NCBI GenBank assembly: GCA_963847345.1 | Contig: CAWJZU010000010.1 | Span: 33,947 to 97,946, forward strand | Length of the DNA stretch: 64,000 bases | Direction: 5' to 3' | Source of the DNA: DATARH01 sp963847345 | Lineage (GTDB): Bacteria; Pseudomonadota; Alphaproteobacteria; ATCC43930; CGMCC-115725 | Shown: positions 1 through 9,496 of the stretch, piece after piece | How the letters are laid out: each line of letters opens with the position of its first letter | How positions within the stretch are numbered: the stretch's first letter is position 1 | Translations under genes and position numbers: made by a program | The notes under the pieces: generated by a model | The model's database searches: none | What the model saw: only the letters and a program-made list of their open reading frames with translations | Told to the model about the DNA's origin: nothing

Positions 1-2241
1 CTGCAAGCGATGAAGCTGCCGCAGGGCACCGCGAGCGTGTGGATCAGCGACGGCATCGAGCACGATCCGGCCGGCGACGCACAGACCGAGGCAGGGGCCG
101 CCGCGGACCTCGCCCGTTTTCTCGATGGACGCGGCACGCTGCGCTTTGTTGCGGCCGAGGAAGCCGACGCGCCGCGCCTGCTGCTGCACGAGTCGGCCGC
201 CGGTGGCCCGCCGAACACGAAAGACTTCGGCGTCGTCGTGCAGTCGCTGCCGGCGGCGGTTCCGCGCCCCGTGACGGTGCGAGCCAGCGCCGCGGACGGG
301 GCGCTGCTCGGGCGCGAAACCGCGACAATCGAACCTGGCGAGAACCGGGCTGTGCTGCGCCTGCCGATGCCGGCCGAACTGCGCAACCGGGTCGTCCGCG
401 TTGAGATCGAGGGCGAGGAATCGGCCGGGGGCGTGCTGCTGGTCGACGAATTGTGGCGGCGGCGTCCCGTCGGCATCGCCGCCGCGCCGAACACGGCCGG
501 ACAGCCGCTGCTCAGCGAAGACTATTACATCGAGCGCGCACTCGCGCCGTTCACCGAACTCCGCCGCGGTCTTGCGAGCGATCTGCTGAAGCGCGAACTG
601 GCGGTGCTGGTCTATTCCGATTCCGGCCCGAATTCGCCGGGAGAGGAGGCCGAGATCCGTGACTGGATCGGTAAGGGCGGCGTTCTGCTGCGGTTCGCCG
701 GACCTTATCTGGCCGAGCATGGCGACAAGCTGCTGCCGGTGCGACTGCGCCGAGGCGGCCGCACGATGGGCGGCGCGTTGTCGTGGGACCAGCCGGCGCA
801 GCTCTCCCCGTTCGCGCCGGAAAGCCCGTTCGCCGGAATGGCGATACCAACCGATGTGACGGTGACGCGGCAGGTACTTGCCGAGCCCGATATCGAACTG
901 GCGAACAAAACCTGGGCGCGGCTGGTCGACGGGACGCCGCTGGTCACCGCCGAGAAGATCGGCAAAGGCTGGACCGTGCTGGTGCATACGACCGCGAATA
1001 CCGAATGGTCGAACCTCGCGATTTCCGGGCTGTTCGTCGAAATGCTGCGCCGCATCGTCGGGATGAGCCAGGGGGTGACCGCGGTGAGCGGCGACGCGCT
1101 GCCGCCAATCGAGACGCTCGACGGATTTGGCCGATTGCAGCAGCCGCCGCCATCGGTGCGGCCGATTTCGGGCACGGAGATCGCGACCGCGATGCCGTCG
1201 CCGCGGCACCCGCCCGGTTTCTACGGTGTTGCCGATTCGCGGCGGGCGCTGAACCTGTCGGGCGCCATCACCGAGATAACGCCGATCGGAACTCTTCCCG
1301 GCGGGGTCGTCAGAGCCGGCTTCGACCAGAAGAGCGCCGAGGTCGACTTGCGCCCGCCGCTGCTGACGGCGGCCTTCCTGCTGGTACTGATTGATCTGCT
1401 GATCACTTATGCGCTGCGCGGCCTGCTGCGACGCCGCCGCGCCGCGGCGGCGGCGACAGTCGCCGGCCTCTTCGCCCTCGTTGTTTTATCGGCGGCCGCT
1501 CCTTCCCGCGCCGACGATGCCTTTGTCATCCGCGCCACCTCCGAGCTGCGCCTGGCTTATGTGCGAACCGGCGATCGCGCGGTCGACGCGGTCAGCCGCG
1601 CCGGGCTGATCGGATTGACCGGAACCCTAAACCGCCGGACCGCGGTCACGACCGCCGAGCCGCTCGCCGTCGATGTCGAGAGCGACGAATTGATTTTCTT
1701 TCCGCTGCTCTACTGGCCGGTCACGGCCGAGCAGGCGCCGCCATCGCCGCGCGCCGTCGAGCGCATCAACCGTTATCTCGAAACCGGCGGCACGATCCTG
1801 TTCGACACACGCGACGCCGGCGCCGCGACCCCGGGACCGTTCGGCAGCGCCGCCTCGTCGCAGGCCGAACTGCGCCGGCTCACCGGCGCGATCAAGATCC
1901 CGCGGCTGGTGCCGGTGCCGCCCGATCACGTCCTGACCAAATCGTTTTATCTGCTGCACGATTTTCCCGGCCGCTGGCGCAACGGCCCGGTATGGGTCGA
2001 GCAGGTCGAGGACCGGGTCAATGACGGCGTCGCCAGCGTCATTGTCGGCGGCAACGACTGGGCCGGCGCCTGGGCCGTCGATGAGCAGGGACGCCCGGCC
2101 TTTCCCTGTGTTCCCGGCGGCGAACCGCAGCGCGAGATGGCGACGCGCTTCGGGGTAAATCTCGTAATGTACGTGCTGACCGGCAACTATAAGAGCGACC
2201 AGGTGCACGTGCCGGCGATCCTCGAACGGCTCGGGCAGTAG
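1..2241 (+). CDS. DUF4159-domain membrane protein, C-terminal part (5' end outside window)
   Basis: The frame is open from base 1, so the gene enters from the left and the first ATG at 10 is probably internal. About 460 residues of envelope-exposed sequence are followed by a hydrophobic segment (about residues 462-484, motif FLLVLIDLLITYALRGLL) and an Arg/Ala-rich stretch with a second hydrophobic run ending AAAPSRADDA. The C-terminal 230 residues resemble DUF4159, with the FFPLLYWPV, GGTILFDTRDAG and HDFPGRW stretches. Full-length relatives are about 900 or more residues and begin with a BatA-like membrane region next to MoxR/Bat genes. That N-terminal part is not in the window. The role in the cell envelope is not established. 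Confidence 0.75.
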   Translation: MQAMKLPQGTASVWISDGIEHDPAGDAQTEAGAAADLARFLDGRGTLRFVAAEEADAPRLLLHESAAGGPPNTKDFGVVVQSLPAAVPRPVTVRASAADGALLGRETATIEPGENRAVLRLPMPAELRNRVVRVEIEGEESAGGVLLVDELWRRRPVGIAAAPNTAGQPLLSEDYYIERALAPFTELRRGLASDLLKRELAVLVYSDSGPNSPGEEAEIRDWIGKGGVLLRFAGPYLAEHGDKLLPVRLRRGGRTMGGALSWDQPAQLSPFAPESPFAGMAIPTDVTVTRQVLAEPDIELANKTWARLVDGTPLVTAEKIGKGWTVLVHTTANTEWSNLAISGLFVEMLRRIVGMSQGVTAVSGDALPPIETLDGFGRLQQPPPSVRPISGTEIATAMPSPRHPPGFYGVADSRRALNLSGAITEITPIGTLPGGVVRAGFDQKSAEVDLRPPLLTAAFLLVLIDLLITYALRGLLRRRRAAAAATVAGLFALVVLSAAAPSRADDAFVIRATSELRLAYVRTGDRAVDAVSRAGLIGLTGTLNRRTAVTTAEPLAVDVESDELIFFPLLYWPVTAEQAPPSPRAVERINRYLETGGTILFDTRDAGAATPGPFGSAASSQAELRRLTGAIKIPRLVPVPPDHVLTKSFYLLHDFPGRWRNGPVWVEQVEDRVNDGVASVIVGGNDWAGAWAVDEQGRPAFPCVPGGEPQREMATRFGVNLVMYVLTGNYKSDQVHVPAILERLGQ

Positions 2242-2371
2242 GGCGCGTTCTGTGGAGCGCCGGCCTTTGGCCGGCATGCCGACGAGACGGCGGCGATCCC
2301 GAAATCAGATTGCGGCGAACGGGCTGACGACGCACTCTGGCCCCGATGTCCCGTCAGCAGAGGTTCCCGCC

Positions 2372-3133
2372 ATGATTACCGCCGATCTCACCGGAAAGAC
2401 CGCGCTCGTGACTGGCGCCGCCTCGGGGATCGGGCTGGCGACCGTTGAGATTTTTGCGCGCTGCGGCGCGACGGTGGCGCTGAACCATCTGCCGGACGAC
2501 CGGCGCGGCGCCGAGCAGGTCGAGCGGCTCAAGGCGAACGGGCACCGAGTCATCGCCGCACCCGGAAACGTCGCGCAACCGGGCGAAGCCGAGGATATGG
2601 TAACCACAGCAATCGATGCGCTGGGCCGGCTCGATTTTCTCGTCAACAACGCCGGCACACCGGCGACACCGGCGCCGATCCCGTTTGCCGAACTTGACAG
2701 GCTGACCGAGGAGTTCTGGCAGACCATCCTGAACACGAACCTGATTGGCCCCTTCCGCTGCACGCATGCCGCGGTCGGCGCACTGCGCGCCACATCGGGC
2801 GCGATCTGCAGCACGGCCTCAATCGCCGGCGTGCAGGGCAGCGGCAGCAGCATCCCCTATGCGACGAGCAAGGCGGGAGTCATCAACCTGACGCGCAGCC
2901 TGGCCCGCACATTGGCGCCCGAGATCCGCGTCAACGCCGTGGCGCCGGGTTTCGTGGACAGTCCCTGGAACCGGGAATGGCCGGCCGACCGCAAGGCGCA
3001 ATCCGTCGAGCGGACGCCGCTGAAACGCGCCTGCAAGCCCGAGGACATCGCCGAGACGATTTTCTTCCTGTGCGCCGGGGCAGCGATGATCACCGGACAG
3101 ACGATCATCGTCGACGGCGGGCTGACGCTGTAG
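2372..3133 (+). CDS. SDR family NAD(P)-dependent oxidoreductase
   Basis: A classical short-chain dehydrogenase of 253 residues. It has the N-terminal cofactor motif TGAASGIG, the NNAG motif (residues about 91-94), a substrate-site Ser followed by the YATSK catalytic Tyr-Lys pair, and the C-terminal GQTIIVDGG typical of the FabG-like group. The ATG at 2372 is preferred because AGAGG lies eight bases upstream and the Rossmann fold starts at once. The frame is open to 2252 but that extension is Arg-rich and unlike the family. It probably oxidises a secondary alcohol or reduces a ketone; the substrate cannot be read from sequence. Confidence 0.85.
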   Translation: MITADLTGKTALVTGAASGIGLATVEIFARCGATVALNHLPDDRRGAEQVERLKANGHRVIAAPGNVAQPGEAEDMVTTAIDALGRLDFLVNNAGTPATPAPIPFAELDRLTEEFWQTILNTNLIGPFRCTHAAVGALRATSGAICSTASIAGVQGSGSSIPYATSKAGVINLTRSLARTLAPEIRVNAVAPGFVDSPWNREWPADRKAQSVERTPLKRACKPEDIAETIFFLCAGAAMITGQTIIVDGGLTL

Positions 3134-3317
3134 CCAAGATAACGCGAGGGACGCAATCGATCGCCGATTTGGCTTACGCTCGATGTCCCACGGCAGTCGA
3201 TTATCTCAAACTCGGCGGCGAGGCGGCTGACCATTTGCGGCGTCAGCTTGCATCGCTGCATAATCTGACCGACCAAGTGTGAGTTTGAAATCGCATTCCA
3301 ATTTGAGTGCGAACCCA

Positions 3318-4385
3318 TCATACGTTCATCACTTCTGGTGGCAGTAGCATCTCGAGAAGCCGCCGTTGCACGTTGCTGTCAACTGCGCCGTGCGGCGTCA
3401 CCCCAATGCTTCCCAAGATGACGCGGCCGTCAAAAGCTGCGCGCTCGTTGAAAACGCGGATCTCGACGGGCATGCTAGCGGCCTCATCGATGGTGAACTG
3501 AAGGCTGGTCTCGATGACCTGCTCGCCATTCGGTTGCACGTGGGTGCTGGCGAGCTGGGCACCGGCGCAGACCTCGATAAAAAAGCTTGTGCCGGCCGTC
3601 TCGGCCGAGAAGCCGAGGACAATGTCGGCCGACCACGATCCCGGCGGCAGGGTTATGTACGGGCCATAAATGAACGCACGGGGCCGACCGGTGACATCGA
3701 TCGGCCCCACGGCCGGCAGCGGAACCGGACCGGCCGGGTCTGTGGCGGCGAAGAAGAGCTCGGGTTCCCAGACCAGCCGCTCAATGCCGCCGCCAGCAAA
3801 ATACGCCACATACGGTTCGAGCGCCCCATTAACGATCGACCGCTCGCGCTCGCCGAGTTGCTCCTGCCAGCGGCGATTGTCCTCCTCGTCCGATATCGAA
3901 TGGCCAGCGACTTGGTCCGCGATTGCGGCAAGCTCGTCGGGCTCGATCGAGAAATCGAAGCGTTCGGCAATCGCTGCGGCGATTGCTGGAATTTCGCTTG
4001 CCGGAGCGGGCCTCAACACCAGTGCATTTGGGTCATTCGCTATGCCAAGCATAGCAGCGCAGCTGCCGGCGACAGTGCGCGTGGCGGCGGCAAACCCCTC
4101 GCTGGAATTCTCAAGCATATTACGCAGCGCCGTCCGCGGATCCCCGAGCGCGATCAGAAACGGGCGGCCCGCCCGCAGGATTTCCGTCTGCAGTCGTACG
4201 GCCGGTTGGCGCGAACAGACTACCAGCTTTGACGCGCTCGTTCGGATGACGCCAGCAGCCAGTTCCTCGAGGCTGTTGAGCGCAACCCGCTCGACGGACT
4301 CAAAGCGATGTTGGACGATCCGGAGCAGCAGCTCATCACAAAATTCTGCAAAGCGGCTCGGTAGACCAATCGCAAAAAAAACCAT
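3318..4385 (-). CDS. Uncharacterised protein beside a glycosyltransferase
   Basis: I do not recognise this family. The frame is open to 4649, but the start at 4385 (MVFFAIGLPSRFAEF) is preferred: it avoids overlap with the divergent glycosyltransferase gene and has GGAG 12 bases upstream. The 355-residue product has an N-terminal alpha/beta-looking half (VERVALNSLEELAAGVI, RAGRPFLIALGDPR). The C-terminal half is beta-rich and could be a jelly-roll-like domain (from about residue 240, FIYGPYITLPPGSWSADIV onward). It has no signal peptide or membrane segment. The divergent pairing with the glycosyltransferase and the lower GC suggest a role in surface polysaccharide, by inference only. Confidence 0.55.
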   Translation of the reverse strand: MVFFAIGLPSRFAEFCDELLLRIVQHRFESVERVALNSLEELAAGVIRTSASKLVVCSRQPAVRLQTEILRAGRPFLIALGDPRTALRNMLENSSEGFAAATRTVAGSCAAMLGIANDPNALVLRPAPASEIPAIAAAIAERFDFSIEPDELAAIADQVAGHSISDEEDNRRWQEQLGERERSIVNGALEPYVAYFAGGGIERLVWEPELFFAATDPAGPVPLPAVGPIDVTGRPRAFIYGPYITLPPGSWSADIVLGFSAETAGTSFFIEVCAGAQLASTHVQPNGEQVIETSLQFTIDEAASMPVEIRVFNERAAFDGRVILGSIGVTPHGAVDSNVQRRLLEMLLPPEVMNV

Positions 4386-4641
4386 CTGCGTAAAACGCTC
4401 CGTGGGTCGAGCGCGTCTCTTTACTATCACGCGCCGACGCTGTCGAGCGTGACCAGCCGCTGTACGTTCGGGAAGTAGCGGCCGATCGGAGCTCCGTCCA
4501 GACGAGGTCTTCCCGTCCGAATCAGTAGAGTCTATTATCGCGATTCTGCGGCCATCTGCCTCGGCTGTTAGCATCTTAGAACTGGGGGACAGATTGTTCA
4601 ATCTTTTATCACGGCGGCTTTCGGGGCGGTTCCACCGTCGT

Positions 4642-6096
4642 ATGACCATTTCACCAGAGCAGTTTATTACTGCGCTCTGTCGTGCTCTTCTTCAGCGTCA
4701 ACCCGACCGCGAAGGACTAGCGATCTGTGTGAAACACATGGAAGCCGGGATGGCTCTTGACGATGTCGTCAAATTCTTCGTATCCACAAATGAATATCAA
4801 ACTCGCATCCGTGCAGCAGCGTGTCAGGCGGAAGGTGCTCTGGGCAGTCTCGCATCCCCCGATAAAACGTGCGTGAAGAAGCCGCCGTCCGATCTTGTCG
4901 TGAGGACGCGGGAGCCGGACGATCCCAACGTTGTTTTCCTGCAGACGGCTGATCCATATCATTACTACGACATGCTGGCCGAGACCTCACGAACCGTTCG
5001 GGCCTACTGTCAAAAACATGAGTTTCGGTATGAGTCTTACATTGGCATAAAGAGGGGATTTTACAGTTGGCATGCGGCCTACAACAGAATCGTTATCTTG
5101 CGAGAGCTGCTTGATTCGGGGTTTTCCGGTTGGCTTTTCTATCTCGACGCCGACGCATTCATCACGAATTTGGATTTCGACCTCCGGGGATACCTACGAG
5201 ACAAGGACGGCTACGCCGGGATCTTTGTAGACCCAGGCGAGAAAGATGAATGGTACCACATGAATAACGGCATCTTTCTTATCAACATGGCCGCCAAAGC
5301 AGCTCACGATCTCATTCAAAAATGGTTCGAAGAGTTCATGAAGATATCGGATCACGAGCTCAGTTTGGCCACTGATTGGGGTTATCTGCGACATGATCAG
5401 GATTTATTGCACGTCGTTTTCTACGATAATCAGTATCTCAGACCGTCAATTTTTTTGGAGTCGCCCTACCTCTTGGGCTGGCCTCCAGGCTTCGTGCGCC
5501 AGTTTACGCGCGGCGAGGCTGAAAGCTTGGCCGAGCGCAAGCGGATTATTAAGGGCTACGTAGAGGAGGTGATGGGATCCGCCGGGAGCGCGAGCGAGAT
5601 CGATGAAGTTGGGGAGCGGGACGCTCGGGTAATCGTTTCCACATTATACAAGACCTTACTGGGACTGATGCCCGAAGGGGACATTTTGGCTGACCACTTC
5701 TCGATGCTCCACGAAAACGGTGTACAGTATGGGCTGTCCCGGGTCGTCGAGGCAATAATCGAAACAGAACAATTCAAGACTCGTTTTGCGCCGGCGTGCA
5801 GACAGAGCTCAGCTATGAAGGAGCGAAAATGGTTGGCCGGCGCATTGTATCGAAGCTTATTCGAACGCGAGCCGGACTGGCATGCGTTGAATGCGATCCC
5901 TGCGCAGCTGCGCGAGCAGGGGCTGGAAATTGGGCTGCAGAATGTGATTGCCGACATGATCCGATGCAACGAGTTTCGTATTGGCCATGAAGCGCGCCAG
6001 CGCGCTGCCGCCACTTCTGGAGTCATAGCATTGCGCGGTAACGAGGCAGCCGGGTTGCGCGGAGAGTTGCCTCGAAGGCCGTCTCTGTGTAACTAG
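4642..6096 (+). CDS. Glycosyltransferase flanked by DUF4214 repeats
   Basis: The central region (about residues 95-300) looks like a GMA12/MNN10-type galactosyltransferase fold. It has FYSWHAAYNRI, the acidic metal/sugar-nucleotide motif YLDADAF, HMNNGIFLINM and a conserved HDQDLLHVVF. It is framed by DUF4214-like repeats: one at the N-terminus (SPEQFITALCRALLQRQPDR to STNEYQTR) and two at the C-terminus (TLYKTLLGLMPEGD to TEQFKTRF, and ALYRSLFEREPDWH to CNEFR). The ATG at 4642 starts exactly at the first repeat; an upstream in-frame start at 4594 would overlap the divergent gene. GC is visibly lower than in the neighbours, pointing to transfer. It probably acts in the cytoplasm on a glycan or surface protein. 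Confidence 0.72.
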   Translation: MTISPEQFITALCRALLQRQPDREGLAICVKHMEAGMALDDVVKFFVSTNEYQTRIRAAACQAEGALGSLASPDKTCVKKPPSDLVVRTREPDDPNVVFLQTADPYHYYDMLAETSRTVRAYCQKHEFRYESYIGIKRGFYSWHAAYNRIVILRELLDSGFSGWLFYLDADAFITNLDFDLRGYLRDKDGYAGIFVDPGEKDEWYHMNNGIFLINMAAKAAHDLIQKWFEEFMKISDHELSLATDWGYLRHDQDLLHVVFYDNQYLRPSIFLESPYLLGWPPGFVRQFTRGEAESLAERKRIIKGYVEEVMGSAGSASEIDEVGERDARVIVSTLYKTLLGLMPEGDILADHFSMLHENGVQYGLSRVVEAIIETEQFKTRFAPACRQSSAMKERKWLAGALYRSLFEREPDWHALNAIPAQLREQGLEIGLQNVIADMIRCNEFRIGHEARQRAAATSGVIALRGNEAAGLRGELPRRPSLCN

Positions 6097-6181
6097 CGCA
6101 TCCTGACGCACGGCCCACTCGTCCACCGGTCCGGAGCGCAGGACGACGGCCGGCTATCACGGCCAACAAGAGGGACATGAG

Positions 6182-7430
6182 ATGAAGCAGCACCGGTTTC
6201 GCCTACCCGAACCTGTTCGGCAAGAAGGTGCCGCCGCCGGCGCCGCGCTGGGCCGGCAACGCCCGATACAATTTCATCGGCGGCCACAACGACCGCAGCC
6301 TGATCCCGATCGAGGCGCTGATCGAGGCGACCGCTTCCGTATTGCGCCGCGAGGGGCAGGATCTGGCGCTGTACAGCCTCGGCCAGGGGCCGCAGGGCTA
6401 TCACGGGCTGCGCCAGTTCGTCGCCGACAAGCTCGGCGGCTGGCGCGGCATCAAGGCCGGCGCCGACGACGTGCTGATCACGTCAGGCTCGGGGCAGGCG
6501 ATCGACCTGATCAACCAGGTCCTGCTCGAACCGGGCGACACGGTGATCCTCGAAGAGTTCACCTATGGCGGGTATCTGACAAAGCTGCGCCGGATCGGTG
6601 TCAACATCGTCGGTGCACCGCTCGACGAGGACGGCATCCGGATCGATGCGCTGGCGCGAATCCTTGCCGATCTGAAGGCGAAGGGAACGACGCCGAAATA
6701 CATTTGCACGGTGCCGACAATCCAGAACCCGACCGGCAGCATCATGCCGCTGGAGCGGCGGCGCGCGTTCCTTGGCGTCGCGGCCGAATACGGCGTCCCT
6801 ATCTTCGAGGACGAGTGCTACGCCGATCTGACCTGGGGCGGGATGCACGCCCCGCCGGCGCTCTATTCGCTCGACCCGTCACGGGTCATCCATATCGGCT
6901 CGTTCTCGAAGACCTTGGCGCCGGCGCTGCGGCTCGGCTATGTCGTCGCCGATTGGGAGTTCATGAGCCGCATCGTCGCGATCAAGACCGCCGGCGACAG
7001 CGGCACCGGCGCGCTCGAACAAATGGTCGTCGCCGAGTACTTCTCGAAGCATTTCCAGGACCATGTCGATGAGCTGAGCGCCCAGCTCAAGGACAAGCTC
7101 GACACGATGGTCGAGGCGGTCGAACGGGAGTTCGGCACTGCGGTCGAGCCGTGGCTGCCGAAAGGCGGCATCTTCCTGTGGATGAAGCTCCCCGACCAGG
7201 TCGATGTCCGCAAGCTCGTGCAGCCGGCGCTCAATGCCGGAATCGCGTTCAATCCGGGACCCGAATGGGCGGTCGACGGCGAGGCCTCGAAATCGCGGCT
7301 GCGCTTGTGCTTCGGGCTGACGACAAAGGACGAGATCCGCGAGGGCGTCGCCGGGTTCGCGCGTGTCTGCTACGAGCAGTTCGGCATTCCCGAGCAGAGC
7401 GCCAACGTACGGCACGCATCGCGCCCGTAG
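6182..7430 (+). CDS. PLP-dependent aminotransferase class I/II (one-base frameshift after the start codon)
   Basis: About 415 residues of fold-type I aminotransferase. The cofactor Lys lies in SFSKTLAPALRLGY, the Asn in IQNPTGSIMP, the Asp/Tyr pair in EDECYADLTW, and the substrate-carboxylate Arg in SRLRLCFG. Reading back from the good frame gives SSTGFAYPNLFG preceded by ATGA at 6182, where ATG AGC AGC is expected. One extra A after the ATG therefore breaks the frame. As written, translation could only begin at the GTG at 6228, losing about 16 residues. AGAGGG sits just upstream of the 6182 ATG. MocR-like and 2-aminoadipate-type transaminases are similar; the substrate is unknown. Confidence 0.7.
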
Positions 7431-7569
7431 CCCGATACGATCACCGCATCGCGGAAGGCCGGCCCCACTATCCGAATCCGAGTTGTCTGGAGGACCGGTC
7501 CCGGCTTTGCTTTCCTGTGGGTTGAAGGCAGACGGGACGGCGGTCGAGCGAGCGGCAGTGGAGGAATGA

Positions 7570-8776
7570 ATGTCTGACCGGGCGGAAATGCAGAGGCAAA
7601 TCGACGAAGCGCTGCGCCGCGCGGTCGAAACGGGCGAGGCGCCTGGTGTCGTGGCGATGGCCGCGAACGATGCCGGGCCCCTCTATGAAGGCGCGTTCGG
7701 GCGGCGCGATGTCGAAAACGGCCCGGCGATGACGCTCGACACTGTCTTCCGCATCGCCTCGATGACCAAGGCGATCACATGCAGTCGCGGCGATGCAGCT
7801 CGTCGAGGAAGGCCGGCTCGCTCTCGATGCGCCGGTGCCCGATATCGGCGAGTCGGCCTTGAACGCGCCACAGGTGCTCGACGGCTTCGACGGGGCCGGC
7901 AAGCCGCTGTTGCGTTCGGCCAAGCGCCCGATCACGCTGATGCATCTGCTGACCCATACCGCCGGGTTCACCTATGATTGGTCGAACCCGAACACGCGGC
8001 GATATGCCGAGATGACCGGCATGCCGACCGCCACGAGCGGCAAGCTCGCCGCGTTGCGTCAGCCGCTGGCGTTCGATCCCGGCGAGCGCTGGGAATACGG
8101 CGTCAACATCGACTGGGTCGGCCGCATCGTCGAGGCCGTCTCCGGCGACGCGCTCGACGTCGTGCTGCGCGACCGCATCTTCGCGCCGCTCGGCATGCGC
8201 GATACCGTCTTTCTGCCGAGCCCGGAACAGCGGGCGCGACAGGCGCCGGTGCATCAGAAGCACCCCGACGGCAAGCTCGAACCGCAGCCGTCGCCGGAGC
8301 CGTTCGTACCGGAATTCTGGTCCGGCGGCGGCGGGCTGCTTTCGACCGCGCGCGATTATCTGACCTTTCTCGAAATGCTGATGCACGGCGGGACGCTGCA
8401 CAACGGTACGCCGAGCGGGGCGCGCATCCTGAAGCCGGAAACCGTGGCGCTGATGAACAAGAACCATGTCGGCGACCTGCCGGCCGGCGTACTGCGCAGT
8501 ATCGCGCCGGAGCGGGCCCACGATCTCGACCTGTTCCCGGGCGCCCCGGTGCGCTGGGGCCTTGCCTATATGCTCAACATAACGCCCGGGCCGAACGGAC
8601 GCAGCGCCGGCACGGTCAGCTGGGCCGGTATTTTCAACAGCTACTACTGGCTCGACCCGGCGCGCCGTGTCGCCGGCGTGATCCTGACGCAGATGCTGCC
8701 GTTCGCCGACCCGGCGATGCTGCGGCTCTACGGCGAGTTCGAGCGCGGCGTGTACGCCCTGGCCGAGGCGCGCTGA
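7570..8776 (+). pseudogene. Serine hydrolase, class C beta-lactamase fold (frameshifted)
   Basis: Two overlapping frames together give a complete protein of about 402 residues. The first frame (7570 on) carries the nucleophile motif SMTK (SxxK) within FRIASMTKAIT. The second (to 8776) continues with AAMQLVEEGRLALD, LLTHTAGFTYDW, the Tyr motif in WEYGVNIDWVGRIVE, and GGGGLLSTARDYL. They join if one base is removed near 7783-7787, giving ITCVAAMQLVEEGRL, so this is a +1 insertion. Relatives are esterases or penicillin-binding-protein-like hydrolases and need not be resistance enzymes. The phosphatase gene starts four bases downstream, so the two were probably co-transcribed. Confidence 0.7.
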
Positions 8777-8779
8777 CGC

Positions 8780-9380
8780 ATGGCGCTACTGCACCTGCTG
8801 CGCCACGGCCAGCACGATTTGGGCAGCGGCGTCTTGGCCGGCCGCATGCCCGGGGTCGGGCTGACCGAGCGCGGCCGGGCCGAAATTACCGCGGCTGCCG
8901 AGCGCCTTGCGGGCGAAAAGGTCGCGGCGCTCTTCGCCAGCCCGCTGCAGCGCACCCGCGAGAGCGCCGAAATCGTCGCCGAACGGCTCGGCCTGCCGAT
9001 CGAGTTCCGCGACGACCTGATCGAGCTCGATTTCGGCGAGTGGACCGGCACGACGTTCGACTCGATCCGCGCCGACCTCGCGCTGGCGGCCGTGGAGCCA
9101 GCACCGCAGCCTGGCGCGGATTCCCGGGGGTGAAACGATGCGCGCGGTGCAGTTTCGCGCCGTCGAGGCGATCCTGGACATCGGCGACCGACACCGCGAC
9201 GCGGCTTCCGTCATCGTCAGCCATGGCGACGTGATCCGCTCGGCGCTCGTCTTCGCGCTTGGCATGCCGCTCGACTTCTACAGCCGCATCGAGGTCGTGC
9301 AGGGGTCGTTGAGCACGATCCGCATCGACGACGGCGGTATCCGCGTCGTCTCGATCAACGAACGGCCCTGGCTGGGGTAA
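8780..9380 (+). pseudogene. Histidine phosphatase (phosphoglycerate mutase-like), frameshifted
   Basis: The first frame holds the phospho-acceptor motif LLRHGQ and the SPLQRTRESAEIVAERLGL, ELDFGEWTG signature. The second frame supplies IPGGETM and the second catalytic His in VSHGDVIRSA. Removing one base in 9077-9080 gives DPRWRPWSQHRSLARIPGGETM (shown here only to mark the join) and a protein of about 200 residues. The family removes phosphate from small molecules such as alpha-ribazole phosphate, phosphoglycerate or sugar phosphates. The specific substrate cannot be assigned. Confidence 0.68.
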
Positions 9381-9496
9381 ATTTAGCCTCTCGCTATCGC
9401 CATCGGGTTCCGCACACTGCTTGGGCGCGGCTGTTACCGGCGCTGGAAAGCTCTATAATGGGGCAATGCGCACCAGCCGCGCGAGGGAGGACGCTG

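Noticed and set aside
3366..4452. Long plus-strand ORFs opposite the unknown gene
   Set aside because: I considered whether the plus strand codes here. The minus frame is longer, has a plausible SD and protein-like composition, and the plus frames are Arg/Ser-rich shadows.
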